NCBI GenBank assembly: GCA_023362775.1
Contig: JALMGJ010000029.1
Location: forward strand, 4,902,268 to 4,966,267
Source of the DNA: Charina bottae
Taxonomy: Eukaryota > Chordata > Lepidosauria > Squamata > Charinaidae
Length of the DNA: 64,000 bases
Reading direction: 5' to 3'
Shown here: positions 21,771-33,702 of the stretch, piece by piece
Layout: each line of letters opens with the position of its first letter
Position numbering within the stretch: the first letter of the stretch is position 1
The notes under the pieces: generated by a model
The model's input: only the letters and a program-made list of their open reading frames with translations
What the model was told of the DNA's origin: nothing
The model's database searches: none
Program-made: the position numbers and the translations under genes

Positions 21771-21839
21771 CATGCTGGCTGAGGAATTCTGGAGGCTGAA
21801 GTCCACCCATCTTAAAGTTGCCAAGGTTGAGAAACACTG
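21771..21839 (+). mobile_element. right half of palindromic hAT element
   Basis: It starts CATGCTGGCTGAGGAATTCTG, exactly at the palindrome centre, and runs to GGTTGAGAAACACTG. The left arm is absent; the BovB 3' end abuts it within 4 bp. Confidence 0.8.
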
Positions 21840-22799
21840 GTCTAAGTTGAGGCTTGATGGATTAGAGTAGTTCAGAAGATCCTTTTGCAAACCACCCTGT
21901 GTTCTTGTTCCAGTCCCAAAAGCAGCAGTGGAAAGGATGATGGTATAATGGTATCTAAACTAGGAAGCTATGGGGCCTATTTTGGAGGTGTTAATTCTCT
22001 AGGTTAGATCTAGATCCAAAAATTCGATTTTCTTCATTTCTCATTTTAAAAAAAAACCTAGGAAATCACATCAACAGGGTTTGCCTTTCTTTGAGGTACA
22101 TGAAATGAGAGAGAGAAGCATGGGAGATGTTTTAAAAAAAACCCTTGGGGCCATTTTGAGAACAAATGATCGTTCTCTCTCAACCATGTTTTTATCATGT
22201 CCCCTTCTCCATGAACTTTAGGGAACATGTGCTGCCAACTTAAAGGCCCGGCTGCAGGCTTGATTGTACACCATTTTGACACAGGTAAGCTGCTGACTCA
22301 GCCTTTATAAGCTAATGAACAGGTTTCAGTGCAGAACAGTAAGCTGGAAACACAAAGCATTTTCAGTCTTTCACACATTAACACTTCTCTCAGTCCCTGT
22401 AGAGTGCCAACTGAGAGCTTCATTAGTCATCATCCAAAGTGGTAAAGCTGGTAAAGATGTATGCCTTAGGGAAGGCAATTTAAGAAAAGAAACATTTAAA
22501 ATGCTCTTCAAAGTTAAAACCCATGGAACTTAACAGAACTCCACTGATTTTAGCCTGGATATTAGATGAAAAACATTCCTCTGTATTTATAGTGATGATG
22601 AGATGCAAACAAACTTGAGAGAAGGAAGGTGGCTTTGTTTTCCATTTATTTTCAAAATACTTTGGTGTGTGCCTTTACCCACCTTCTGTGCATTGACAAA
22701 CAGATGCGTTGATGTCGGTGGCAATGTGTATTACAGTTCTGCTGAGGTGTTAAAGGGGAAAGTTGATTCATGTTCACATCTGTCTAAGTCAGGGCTTTC
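21840..22799. other. gene-free stretch
   Basis: Nothing recognisable apart from ordinary AT-rich sequence and short chance frames. Confidence 0.4.
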
Positions 22800-23051
22800 C
22801 AAAGTTTTTCCCGCGGCAACACACCAACCGGCGTTGGTGTGTCGCCGCGGGAAAACCCGGAAGTGCGGCAGCGCGCAAAAACCCGGAAGCGCTGCTGCTG
22901 CTTTCGGGTTTTGTGCACTGCAGTTGGTGTGTCGCCGTGGGAAAACCCGGAAGCGCTGATGATGATCAGCGCTTCCGGGTTGTGTGGCGACACACCAGAC
23001 TGTGTGTGACGACACACTTTTATGTCACGACACACAGTTTGGAAAGCTCTG
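22800..23051. mobile_element. hAT miniature element, CAGGGCTTTCC family, copy 1
   Basis: Ends CAGGGCTTTCCAAAG and GTTTGGAAAGCTCTG are inverted. Flanks gtctaagt (22792-22799) and gtctaagg (23052-23059) match at 7 of 8 positions. The interior is rich in short dyads: TGGTGTGTCGCCGCGGGAAA units, and a GAAGCGCTGATGATGATCAG hairpin with its complement. No transposase. Confidence 0.9.
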
Positions 23052-23218
23052 GTCTAAGGTGATGAATCTTTGATGGTTCATCTGCACAATTTGGCTTTCC
23101 CCCAGCAATGAGTGACAAACATGCCTTGCAGATTGGCCTACAGTTAACAGGGTCAGTGGCTGAGCATACAAAGAGTTGCCTGTGGCAACTTCCATTCCTG
23201 ATGTGAGTCAGTATAGGC

Positions 23219-23447
23219 CAGGGTTAGCAACTTTTCACCAGCTGGAGCCCACACTTTATTGGAGTAGAGTAAAGGAAAACATTAAATGTTGTAAGCCTAA
23301 GACTGAAATATAAATTTAATACTCTGCCGTCTCTAAACATGTTAGAAAATTGAGCCACTTATTTTCAGCAACATGGTAAGAAGAAGCTTCAAGAGCCATA
23401 AAGCAGTGGTTCAGGTTTTGCTTGAAGCCTAGGATTGCCCACTCCTG
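23219..23447. mobile_element. old hAT-like element
   Basis: Termini CAGGGTTAGCAACTTTT and GGATTGCCCACTCCTG are partial inverted repeats. Flanks gtataggc and gaatagac match at 6 of 8 positions. AGAGCCATAAAGCAGTGG near the right end recalls hAT elements with an agagccgc motif. Decayed, no frame. Confidence 0.5.
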
Positions 23448-23455
23448 GAATAGAC

Positions 23456-24639
23456 AATACAGACAATGGACCAGTAGTGTCCTTCACTGAATCTCGGGCA
23501 TCATCATGATGATTTTTCCTTACCATCTTGCTTAGTTTTCTTCCACCAGTGTAAGTATACACAGCGTTAGCTTCTCTATAAACAGGTTCCCACCCAAAAG
23601 TGTAGACCAATTCATGGAGAGCAAGTTATCAAGGACTATTAGACTTGAAGGCTCAGTGCTACCTTCAGATTGTGGGCAGCATGCAGTGAAGCAGCGGAGG
23701 AGCGGTTGGGCTCGAACCTAGTTGGTTCATGAGAACCACACACATTCCAGCTAAACACCAAACTTGCCTTTTTCCTGCTTTGCCCAGAGAAGCTGGCTTA
23801 TCTACGCACAGCAGGAAGACAAGTCTGAAGCACATCTAACAGGAATCAGGCTTTGTTCAAACACAGCTGGGGGAAATGTGAGTTTATATCTTAGCTCCAG
23901 TGCATATTTGTGATTTGCGGCTTATCATTTCTCTCATATTTTTATGAGTTCATATGCTTATTAAGGTCAATAGAACCCAGGGTACAAAACTGTATTACAT
24001 CAGCCAACAACCAAGCAAAAGTGTGGCTAGTAAGTTCAGGATTGCAGCTGATTCCCCTTAACTAGTTCAGCTTTAAATATGTTTTTAATTATCTAAGTGT
24101 GTACATATCAGCAATATTAAAAAGGGTGGGGGGAATTAAACGAGGAAAAAAATCTCTCTGAGCACTCGTCCTTTCACATTACAGTATTTCTCTTTATGTC
24201 TTTAATTTTCTCAGTAAAGCAAGCAGTGCCCAGTTTTCTAACCGTCAAGAAGTGCCATCCTAATCAAAGGACATTCTGTCCATAGAAGCCTTTTCTCTCA
24301 GTCTTATATTCCAACAACCACTGCATTTCTCAAGAGGTTCAGTTTAACTTTAGTTAAATGGCATTATTTAGAGCAGATTCCTGAATTTGGGTTATCAAAG
24401 TAGAGAAAGGTCTATCCAATTTGAAATGTTAATGTTTCATGCTATCACAAAGTTTGAAAAACCCTGTGTTACTGGAATTGCTGTGCCTTGCTTTTTATCT
24501 TTGTTGAAATAATACATCTTTTTTTAAAAAAAAAAACCTTTGGTATATCCTGATTATTAATTACATTGATATTTCTCATTTTCAAGGGCTAGTATGACAA
24601 ATTATTGTTGGAACCAGGTGTTACATAATTGAGATATCC
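23456..24639. other. gene-free AT-rich stretch
   Basis: No repeat family or coding sequence recognised. Confidence 0.4.
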
Positions 24640-24647
24640 TGTCTGCA

Positions 24648-25009
24648 TAGGCTGACCATACGTCCCGTTTTGAATGGGACAGTCCTGTTTTTAAGCGTTT
24701 TTCAACCGTCCCATCATTTTCATAAAAATCTCAATTTTGTCCCATTTTTCAAACCCAGAGGGAATGGTGCAGAAGGAGGATCCGAGCCAGAGCGCGGACC
24801 GGGAGGCGGGGTTTGCAGGCGGGATCCAATCACGTGGACCGGGGGACGGGGTTTGCAGGCAGGAGCCAATCATGCAGACCCGGGGGCGGGGTTTGCAGGC
24901 GGGAGCCAATCGCGTGGCCTGGGGGGTGGGGACCCCTGTCTTTTTCATGAATATGGAATATTACATAAGGCCTTGTCCGATTTTGCCATCCTGAAATATA
25001 GTCAGCCTA
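24648..25009. mobile_element. hAT miniature element, TAGGCTGACC family, copy 3
   Basis: Ends TAGGCTGACCATACGTCCCG and TATAGTCAGCCTA, flanks tgtctgca (24640-24647) and tgtctgcg (25010-25017), 7 of 8 identical. The interior has three GC-rich plus CCAAT units (for example GGGGCGGGGTTTGCAGGCGG then GAGCCAATCG), more than either copy near 7.5 kb, so unit number varies. Confidence 0.92.
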
Positions 25010-25017
25010 TGTCTGCG

Positions 25018-26904
25018 AGAGATGTATACCTCCATCTCATGCTGGTCTCTGGTTGGAAACAAGATGCTGGACTAAGATGAGTCTTAGCCTGATCAAGCAA
25101 AGCTAGTCTTATGTTCTTAAGCTTCTCTTGAGACCTGAGCAGCCCAGAGAAACAAAAACATAGAAAATGCCCCTGAGAATCTGAGCAGTGGGATTCTCTT
25201 ATCAGAGATCCAACATCATCCAAAGTCTTCCCTCAGAAAATGAGATTAGAGACATGAGTCTATAAGACAGAGAGTCTGCTTAGAGATGGGTGGCTGAATT
25301 GAATCATCTGATTGCAGCATGGAAACCATAGGTCTTCGGATAAGATGCCTATTTCACAACCTGTTCAAATTGTTTTCATTCATGGTTGAAGTATTTCAGT
25401 TTGTAGATGAAACTAGATGTGAGGTGCATGGAAAGGTAAGGGGGGAGTAGTGACATCTCACCTTCCATGATGTCATTATACAAATTTGCATAATTTGTGC
25501 AGTGATATCAAGACAAGAATGATCTCATAGTGGCTTCTATCTGGTTCCTATGGGCATGGATTATTAGGAAATGGGATAGGACCAACACATGTGCTGGTTC
25601 CATCCACCCCATCCTGGGAAAAGGAAAAGAGATAATCCAAAAAGAGATAATAACTGCATCCAGTAAAAATGATGACAGTCTTCGCTGCAACCAGGATTCC
25701 TGGTTGTATAGGACAAACTGATCATAGAATATCCCTGCTTTCAGCTGAAAACTTTTAAAAACTGCTGTTATACAATGCAGCTTGGTTAGTAAATGCATCC
25801 CTCTTCTAGATCCTTGAAATACACTGGACCATAAATTAACCAAGCAGACTGGGTTTGTACTACAACCCAGCCACAAACAAATCAAGCCAAGGTTAACACT
25901 GAGCAAAGCTTAGACCTCCTTGGCCATTGCCTGATCTGATTAAGCCTGTTGTATGAACACAACAAGCTCAGGGTCTTTTCAGAACTTCCTGTTTGAGGAT
26001 GGATGGGTGACCCATCCTTCCAATTTTGTCGCACCTGTTTTTTCATCCAATTGGAAAATGTTCTTTCCCAGAAAGTTAGGTCACCCTCAGAAGCCAACAG
26101 TACGGAAATCATGGCTTTATTTGGCTGTTCTGTTATTACAAATCTCTGCTCCGTACTGCGTGGGCTGGCTTTAATTGCTAGATTAGTTGTGTCCTATGGA
26201 GGCAGCCTTTAAAATCCTCTGCTTTTGTGAACACTCTTCAGCATCCTTCTGGTAGCTTCATGCAGAAGCTGAACAAAATCCTTTCATTAAAAGTGGGTAT
26301 AAAATACCTCTCCATGCTGATCAGCTGCTTTAAAACCCAGCAGAAATGGTTGTTTTAGCCAGAGGAGTGGAAGCAACATACTATATTGAGACTAAGAGAA
26401 ACAATAGTCCCTTGTGAGTGATTTCTAGTTTATGCCAAGGAATTGTTCCACAGGCTTTCATTGCTATTCCCAGGGAAAGAGACTGTTTATGGCATTATTT
26501 TTAGCCTCCTAGCTACCCTTGTCTGGAATTGTCACCTTAATTTTTTGGCAAGGCTCCAGTGCAACAAGTAGAAATTCAACAGGAGAAGCAAATCAAGTGA
26601 TAAAACCATTGTTTCCCTGTAACAAGAGAGAGATGGTTTAATAGCAACCTATACTAATCAGTGGATTGGAGTCGATGTCTCTCAACTCATGCATTCTATG
26701 ATTCCATAATTAACCATTAGACCCACATCAGCCAGTGAGTTCAATTCCAGTTAATTAATTAAACATCCCCTTCTATCTTCCAGGTCTCTGAGTTGATCCA
26801 CAATCAAACTGTAATTAGAAAATGCTTTTTAAAAAAGCATTACAGCAGGATAGTTTTTATGCTCACCTAGCAATGTGTTTGAAAAAAGCCCATTTCAGCT
26901 TCTT
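25018..26904. other. gene-free stretch
   Basis: No coding sequence or repeat family recognised. Frames at 25508-25906 and 25882-26112 have no domain that I can name. Confidence 0.4.
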
Positions 26905-26915
26905 ACAATTGGGGT

Positions 26916-29900
26916 TGTTGTTGTTTATTTGTTCAGTCGCTTCCGACTCTTCGTGACTTCATGGACCAGCCCACGCCAGAGCTTCCTGTCGGCCGTCGCC
27001 ATCCCCAGCTCCCCCACGGTCGAGTCTGTCACCTCCAGAATATCATCCATCCATCTTGCCCTTGGTCAGCCCGTCTTCCTTTTGCCTTCCACTTTCCCTA
27101 GCATCAGCTTCTTCTCCAGGGTATTCTGTCTTCTCATTATGTGGCCAAAGTACTTCAGTTTTGCCTTTAATATCATTCCCTCAAGTGAGCAGTCCGGCTT
27201 TATTTCCTGGAGTATGGACTGGTTTGATCTTCTTGCAGTCCAAGGCACTCTCAGAATTTTCCTCTAACACCACAGTTCAAAAGCATCTATCTTCCTTCGC
27301 TCAGCCTTCCTTATGGTCCAGCTCTCACAGCCATAGGTTACTACAGGGAATACCATTGCTTTAACTATGCGGACCTTTGTTGTCAGTGTGATGTCTCTGC
27401 TCTTAACTATTTTATCAAGATTTGCCATTGCTCTCCTCCCAAGAAGTAGACGTCTTCTGATTTCCTGGCTGCAGTCAGCATCTGCAGTAATCTTTGCGCC
27501 TAGAAATACAAAGTCTGTCACTGCCTCCACTTTTTCTCCCTCTATTTGCCAGTTATCAATCAAGCTGGTTGCCATAATCTTGGTTTTTTTGAGGTTTAAC
27601 TGCAACCCAGCTTTTGCACTTTCTTCTTTCACCTTCGTCATAAGGCTCCTCAACTCCTCCTCGCTTTCAGCCATCAAAGTGGTATCATCTGCATATCTAA
27701 GATTGTTAATGTTTCTTCCAGCGATTTTAACTCCAGCCTTGGATTCCTCAAGCCCAGCACGTCGCATGATGTGTTCTGCGTACAGGTTGAATAGGTAGGG
27801 TGAGAGTATACAACCCTGCCGTACTCCTTTCCCAATCTTAAACCAGTCCGTTGTTCCGTGCTCTGTTCTTACCGTTGCTACTTGGTTGTTATACAGATTC
27901 CTCAGGAGGCAGACAAGATGACTTGGTATCCCCATACCACCAAGAACTTGCCACAATTTGTTATGATCCACACAGTCAAAGGCTTTAGAATAGTCAATAA
28001 AACAAAAATAGATGTTTTTCTGAAACTCCCTGGCTTTCTCCATTATCCAGCGGATATTGGCAATTTGGTCTCTAGTTCCTCTGCCTTTTCTAAACCCAGC
28101 TTGTACATCTGGCAATTCTCGCTCCATGAATTGCTGGAGTCTACCTTGCAAGATCTTGAGCATTACCTTACTGGCATGTGAAATAAGTGCCACTGTTCGA
28201 TAGTTTGAACATTCTTTAGTGCTTCCCTTTTTTGGTATGGGGATATAAGTTGATTTTTTCCAATCTGATGGCCATTCTTGTGTTTTCCAAATTTGCTGGC
28301 ATATGGCATGCATCACTTTGACAGCATCATCTTGCAAGATTTTAAACAGTTCAGCTGGGATACCGTCGTCTCCTGCTGCCTTGTTATTAGCAATGCTTCT
28401 TAAGGCCCATTCAACCTCACTCTTCAGGATGTCTGGCTCTAACTCACTGACCACACCGTCAAAGCTATCTCCAATATTATTATCCTTCCTATACAGATCT
28501 TCCGTATATTCTTGTCACCTTTTCTTGATCTCTTCTGCTTCTGTTAGGTCCTTACCATCTTTGTTTTTGATCATACCCATTTTTGCCTGGAATTTACCTC
28601 CGATGTTTCTAATTTTCTGGAAGAGGTATCTTGTCCTTCCTATTCTATTGTCTTCTTCCACTTCTGCACATTGCTTGTTTAAAAATAATTCCTTATCTCT
28701 TCTGGCTAACCTCTGGAATTTTGCATTTAATTGGGCATATCTCCCCCTATCACTGTTGCCTTTTGCTTTCCTTCTTTCTTGGGCTACTTCCAGTGTCTCA
28801 GCAGACAGCCATCTTGCCTTCTTGGTTTTCTTTTTCTTTGGGACGTTTTTTGTTGCCACCTCCTGAACAATGTTGCGAACTTCTGTCCATAGTTCTTCTG
28901 GGACCCTATCTACTAAATCTAGTCCCTTAAATCTATTCTTCACCTCCACTGCATATTCCTTAGGAATATTAGTGAGCTCATATCTAACTGATCTGTGGGT
29001 CTTCCCTATTCTCTTTAGTCTGATTCTAAATTTTGCAATAAGAAGTTCGTGATCTGAACTACAGTCAGCTCCAGGTCTTGTTTTTACCGACTGTATAGAT
29101 GTCCGCCACCTTTGGCTGCAAAGGATGTAGTCAATCTGATTTCGGTGTCGACCATCTGGTGAAGTCCATGTATAAAGTCGTCTATTAGGTTGTTGGAAGA
29201 GAGTGTTTGTTATGCACAGTGAGTTGTCTTGGCAAAATTCTATCAGCCTATGTCCTGCTTCATTTTGTTCTCCCAGACCATGCTTGCCTGTAATTCCAGG
29301 TGTCGTCTGACTACCCACCTTAGCATTCCAGTCTCCTGTAATTAAAATAACATCTCTTTTTGGTGTATTATCCAGTAGGTGCTGCAGATCCTCATAGAAC
29401 TGATCTACTTCTGCTTCTTCAGCATCCGTGGTTGGGGCGTATATTTGGATCACTGTGATGTTAAATGGCTTCCCCTGAATTCGAATTGAGATCATTCTAT
29501 CGTTTTTTGGATTGTATCCAAGTACTGCTTTAGCCACTTTATTATTAATTATGAAGGCTACTCCATTTCTTCTGTGGTCCTCTTGTCCACAGTAGTAGAT
29601 CTGGTGGTCATCTGATGTGAAGTGGCCCATTCCAGTCCATTTCAGTTCACTGACACCTAAAATGTCTATATTTAATCTTGACATCTCACCAATAACCACA
29701 TCCAATTTGCCCTGGCTCATAGATCTTACATTCCAGGTTCCTATGGTGTGTTGATCTTTAGAACATCGGATTCGTCGTTCACCACCAGCACCGTCGGCCG
29801 CTAGCCGTCCTTTCGGCTTTGAGCTAGCTGCGTCATCACGTCTGGGGCTAGTTGAACATATCCTCTGTTCCTCCCCAGTAGCATTTTGACCATCTTCCGA

Positions 29901-30138
29901 CCTGGGAGTCCCATCTTCCGATGGTATACCGACATATCTCTGGTTGTACTGATCCATTTAGTTTTCACGGCAAGAATACTGGGGTGGGTTGCCATTACCT
30001 TCCCCAGGGATCGTATTTAGTCTGACCTCTCTGCCATGACCTTCCCGTCTTGGGTGTCCCTTCACGGTTTAGCTCATGGTTTCATTGAGGTGCTCAAGCT
30101 CCAGCACCACGACAAGGTAACGATCTCCTTTGCTGGAG
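26916..30138 (-). mobile_element. full-length BovB (RTE-clade) LINE
   Basis: A 3,223-bp element lies on the minus strand between perfect 11-bp duplications ACAATTGGGGT (26905-26915 and 30139-30149). Its 5' UTR of about 180 bp starts CTCCAGCAAAGGAGATCG; its 3' end is the short AACAACAACAA tail usual for RTE elements. The single frame fills the rest (separate entry). BovB is known from squamates and from ruminants, where it arrived by horizontal transfer. A second, rearranged copy sits at 21267-21767. Completeness and the intact duplication suggest a recent insertion. Confidence 0.96.
26925..29957 (-). pseudogene. BovB endonuclease-reverse transcriptase, three nonsense changes
   Basis: One continuous frame of 1,011 codons without frameshifts. 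The N-terminal part is an APE-type endonuclease (TIGTWNVRSM, SELKWTGMG, GDWNAKVGSQ, SDHELLIAKF). The reverse transcriptase follows: IPIPKKGSTKECSNYR, FRKGRGTRDQ, DYSKAFDCVDH, RQGCILSPYLFNLY and the catalytic YADD in LRYADDTTLMA. Stops interrupt it at 28515-28517 (TGA where Trp is expected before QEYTE), 27264-27266 (TAG for Trp after FELWC) and 27066-27068 (TGA for Arg; the 21.6-kb copy keeps CGA there). The start at 29957 (MDQYNQRYVG) is the first ATG of the long frame; the true start could be downstream. Confidence 0.93.
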
Positions 30139-30204
30139 ACAATTGGGGTGCTGCTACCAAAAAAGTCCTGTTTTCTAATACATGCCAGCCTCACTTCTCT
30201 AGAT

Positions 30205-30475
30205 CAGGGCTTTCCAAAGTTTTCCCGCGGCGACACACCAACCGCCGTTGGTGTGTCGCCGCGGGAAAACCTGGAAGTGCCGCCGTTGTGGCAGCACGCA
30301 AAAACCCAAAAGCGCTGCTGCCGCTTTCGGGTTTTTGCACGCCGCCGTTGGTGTGTTGCCGCGGGAAAACCCGGAAGCGCTGATGATGATCAGCGCTTCC
30401 AGGTTGTGTGACAACACACCAGACTGTGTGTGGCGACACATTTTTTTGTTGTGACACACAGTTTGGAAAGCTCTG
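30205..30475. mobile_element. hAT miniature element, CAGGGCTTTCC family, copy 2
   Basis: Ends CAGGGCTTTCCAAAG and TTTGGAAAGCTCTG with a perfect 8-bp duplication CTCTAGAT (30197-30204 and 30476-30483). Interior as in the 22800 copy. It lies only 56 bp beyond the BovB target duplication. Confidence 0.95.
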
Positions 30476-30739
30476 CTCTAGATGGTGAGGTGTATAACAG
30501 GCTCCCTGTATGATGTTAGTGATAGGTCTTTAGAGATAAGATTGTAGGAACTGAGATTTCATGATTCATAAATTCCACCAAAGTTGATTTCAACTTGCAG
30601 CTGCACTTCTTAATACAGTTATCCTTCAGCAATGGTTGCCTGGTTGTTGGTCACTAAGAAAGTGCCTTCTTCAGTAACCCAGAGTGTCAACATTTGTCAA
30701 ATTAAAAGATAGTCTTCATAAATGTTGCTTTCTCCAAAT

Positions 30740-30998
30740 CAGAGCTTTCCAAACTGTGTGTCGGGACACGTTAGTGTGTCGGCTGCAGTGTCTGGGTGTG
30801 TCACGGCTGCTGCTGCCTCCGAGCCCTGCCAGGATTCCACGCAGGTCCTAGTGCCTGCCTTGTGCCTTGCTGCCTCCAAACCTGCTGTGATTCCACGCAG
30901 GTCCTAGTGCCTGCCTTGTGCCCTGCTGTAAGAGTGTGTCGCAAAATGATGCATGTCTAAAAAGTGTGTCACCAACATGAAAAGTTTGGAAAGCTCTG
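30740..30998. mobile_element. hAT miniature element, CAGGGCTTTCC family, diverged copy 3
   Basis: Ends CAGAGCTTTCCAAAC and GTTTGGAAAGCTCTG; flanks ctccaaat and ctctaaat match at 7 of 8. The interior differs from copies 1 and 2: a direct repeat of about 60 bp containing ATTCCACGCAGGTCCTAGTG occurs twice (ending near 30850 and 30910). Confidence 0.88.
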
Positions 30999-31006
30999 CT
31001 CTAAAT

Positions 31007-32331
31007 CAACAACCAGTGTGCACTTTCTCCCTTTCTCTCCTCCTTCTTAAAAAAATGCTGGGAATTCCTGCAAATCTTATCCCTATTAATCTCCTTTTGT
31101 TGCCTGAACTACCTGATAAGTTTCTGTCATCTAGCCTCTTGGCAAACTCCACTTTTTGTTTTCTTCCTGTGATGTGGTTCTTGGTGGAATCAGAAAAAAA
31201 TCTGAGTTCAAAGAACAGTTTTTGTGACTGGGTTCACACAAAACCAAGGTAAAACAAGCTGAGTAGTTTACGATTTGGCTGTTGTGAGAACCTAGCTCTT
31301 GTCTAAACTGGGATCAAGGCTTTGTAATGAGAATCTGATGCACTACTGAGGCTAACTCCCATTAAAAATCCAACCGTTCGGAATTTAAGCCACAATCACC
31401 CTGCTTCTTTGCAGTGATCTCAATCCTGGGGTCTACAACTCTTCTGTTTTCCTTTATGGACTTTCATCTATGTCCTGGCCAGATTCAAGGGTCTCAAAAT
31501 ATGACAGGATCACAGGACAAAACTATACATTGCAGTAATAAGAGAACAAGGTACAACAGTTCAACCAGGAAGCTGTCAATTAAGGGCTAAGCTCTTAATC
31601 GGTGGTAAAATATTAAGCACTTAAAGACCTTTCTGTCTTATCCTAACTTGCATCTGCAGAGAGGAGAAGAAGAACTCAGCAGACTTTTTACTTGCCTTTC
31701 AGGGGAGTCTGCAGGGGGTGTTCAAAAAGGCAAGATGGTGGCCCCAGTGTTGTGATCAAAGCACCACCTGGTTTTTATGTGCATCACACACACGGCCCAC
31801 ATAAAGAACAGATGGAGCTCCAATCACACGCATGATGCACATGAAAAACAGAGTTCACTGTCATGGTTGGTAACTTTTTTTTTTACCATCCCCTGAGAAC
31901 ACACCAGCTCTTTTGCAACACTGGATTGGCAAACTTTATTTCCATGCCCTGACCACTGCATGACCATAATTTTCCTGTGGGGGACAATGAAGCTATGAAG
32001 GGCATTGTGACAATCAGAAAGCCTGCCATCTTTTTATCCACTTTGCATTCAGGACATTCATGCTACAACACAGATGCACATGTTCATATAACACTCTAGG
32101 GTTGTTGAATCTGGGTTGCAAAACCCCAAACAGTCACTAGATGGCAACATACAGATACAGAAAACTAAGATTCTGCAGCCCAGGTTCTATACTCCCACAG
32201 ACTGGTCAAGGAAAGGCTTTGTAGATGGATTTGTTCAACATGTGAAGTTTGATTACTGTTAACCTGGCTAATTTTTGGTGGCTTAGCACATGGTGGGAAC
32301 CTAGGCTATTTGATTACTTTATGATTAGCTC
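31007..32331. other. gene-free stretch with one old miniature element
   Basis: 31715-31860 is a copy of the AAGATGGTGGCC family (GCAGGGGGTGTTCAAAAAGG, then TTTTTATGTGCATCACACAC). The remainder shows no recognised features. Confidence 0.45.
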
Positions 32332-32887
32332 GAGAGCCAGATTGGTGTAGTGGTTAAGGCATCAGGCTAGAAACCGGGAGACTGTGAGTTCTAGTCCCTC
32401 CTTAGGCATGAAAGCCAGCTGGGTGACCTTGGGCCAGTCCCTGTCTCTCAGCCCTAGGAAGGAGCCAATGGCAAACCAGGAGACGGAGAGTTCTAGTCCC
32501 GCCTTAGGCATGAAAGCTGGCTGGGTGACCTTGGGCCAGTCACTCTCTCTTAGCCCTAGGAAGGAGCCAATGGCAAACCAGGAGACGGAGAGTTCTAGTC
32601 CCGCCTTAGGCATGAAAGCCAGCTGGGTGACCTTGGGCCAGTCACTCTCTCTCAGCCTAGGAAGGAGCCAATGGCAAACCAGGAGACGGAGAGTTCTAGT
32701 CCCGCCTTAGGCATGAAAGCCAGCTGGGTGACCTTGGGCCAGTCACTCTCTCTCAGCCCAACTCACCTCACAGGGTTGTCGTTGTGGGGAAAACAGGAGG
32801 AGGAAGGAGTATTAGGTACGTTCACTGCCTTGAGTTATTTATAAAAATAATAAAGTTGGGATAAAAATTAAATAAATTAATAAATAA
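32332..32887 (+). mobile_element. tRNA-type SINE with four-unit minisatellite
   Basis: The complete head reads GAGAGCCAGATTGGTGTAG TGG TTAAGGC (A-box region), then GTGAGTTCTAGTCCC (B-box-like). Four body units of about 102 bp follow. The conserved 3' body (CCTCACAGGGTTGTCGTTG, GCCTTGAGTTATTTATAAA) and an AATAAA-rich tail end it. The third unit carries a one-base deletion (CTCAGCCTAGG near 32656) also present in the third unit from the head of the 955-3035 copy. Clear flanking duplications were not found. Confidence 0.92.
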
Positions 32888-33352
32888 AGTGGGGCAGATT
32901 TTTCTTGTTAGGAAGTAATAGCACAAAAACAGGGCAGGAATGTGGGTCATCATCATACAACAGCCTACAGTAAGAAAGGTGTAACATCCATTCTTCCATC
33001 TTCAAGACAGGTGAACATGTGGAACTGTTATTCATGGAAACATTGTGATAGGATTATTTGATACCTTGCTAGTGCTTAAATATGAGTCAGATATTTTCCC
33101 CAAAAAGCTCCTCTTACTAAAAAAAAATAATAGAAGTTCATAATAGTTCTGAAAATATAACTCTGTGCCAAGTGGAACAATATGAAAGATGGAATGTACT
33201 GTATCTTCAAAGGCAATTCAAAATTGCAAATTGATAATTTCACAGTATTATCTTTGGCATGCAGTCAGTTTAGGGCACAATTTATATGATTAGCTGAGTC
33301 GAATAAAGGCAAACTGTTGGGATGACGTAAGATTTCATGGCCAATGCTGGGA
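32888..33352. other. gene-free stretch with a duplicated 105-bp segment
   Basis: About 32930-33032 (GGGCAGGAATGTGGGTCAT ... GTGGAACTGTTATT) recurs at 36926-37034. The rest is AT-rich. Confidence 0.5.
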
Positions 33353-33702
33353 ATTTATTTATTTATTTTCTATCCTGCCTTTATTATTTTTATAAATAAC
33401 TCAAGGCGGCGAACATACCTAGCACTCCTTCCTCCTCCTATTTTCCCCACAACAACAACCCTGTGAGGTGAGTTGGGCTGAGAGACAGACACTGGCCCAA
33501 GGTCACCCAGCCGGCTTTCATGTCTCAGGCGGGACTAGAACTCACAGACTCCTGGTTTGCCATTGGCTCCTTCCTAGGGCTGAGAGAGAGGGACTGGCCC
33601 AAGGTCACCCAGCCAGCTTTCATGCCTCAGGCGGGACTAGAACTCACAGACTCCTGGTTTCTAGCCCAGCACCTTAACCACTAGACCAAACCAAACTAGA
33701 CC
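33353..33702 (-). mobile_element. tRNA-type SINE with two body units
   Basis: Minus-strand copy. The TTTATTTATT tail at the left is followed by TATAAATAACTCAAGGCGGC, ACAACAACAACCCTGTGAGG, two body units and a head that ends at CTTAACCACTAGACC, where the A-box region is broken by a short repeat (ACTAGACCAAA). Confidence 0.9.
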
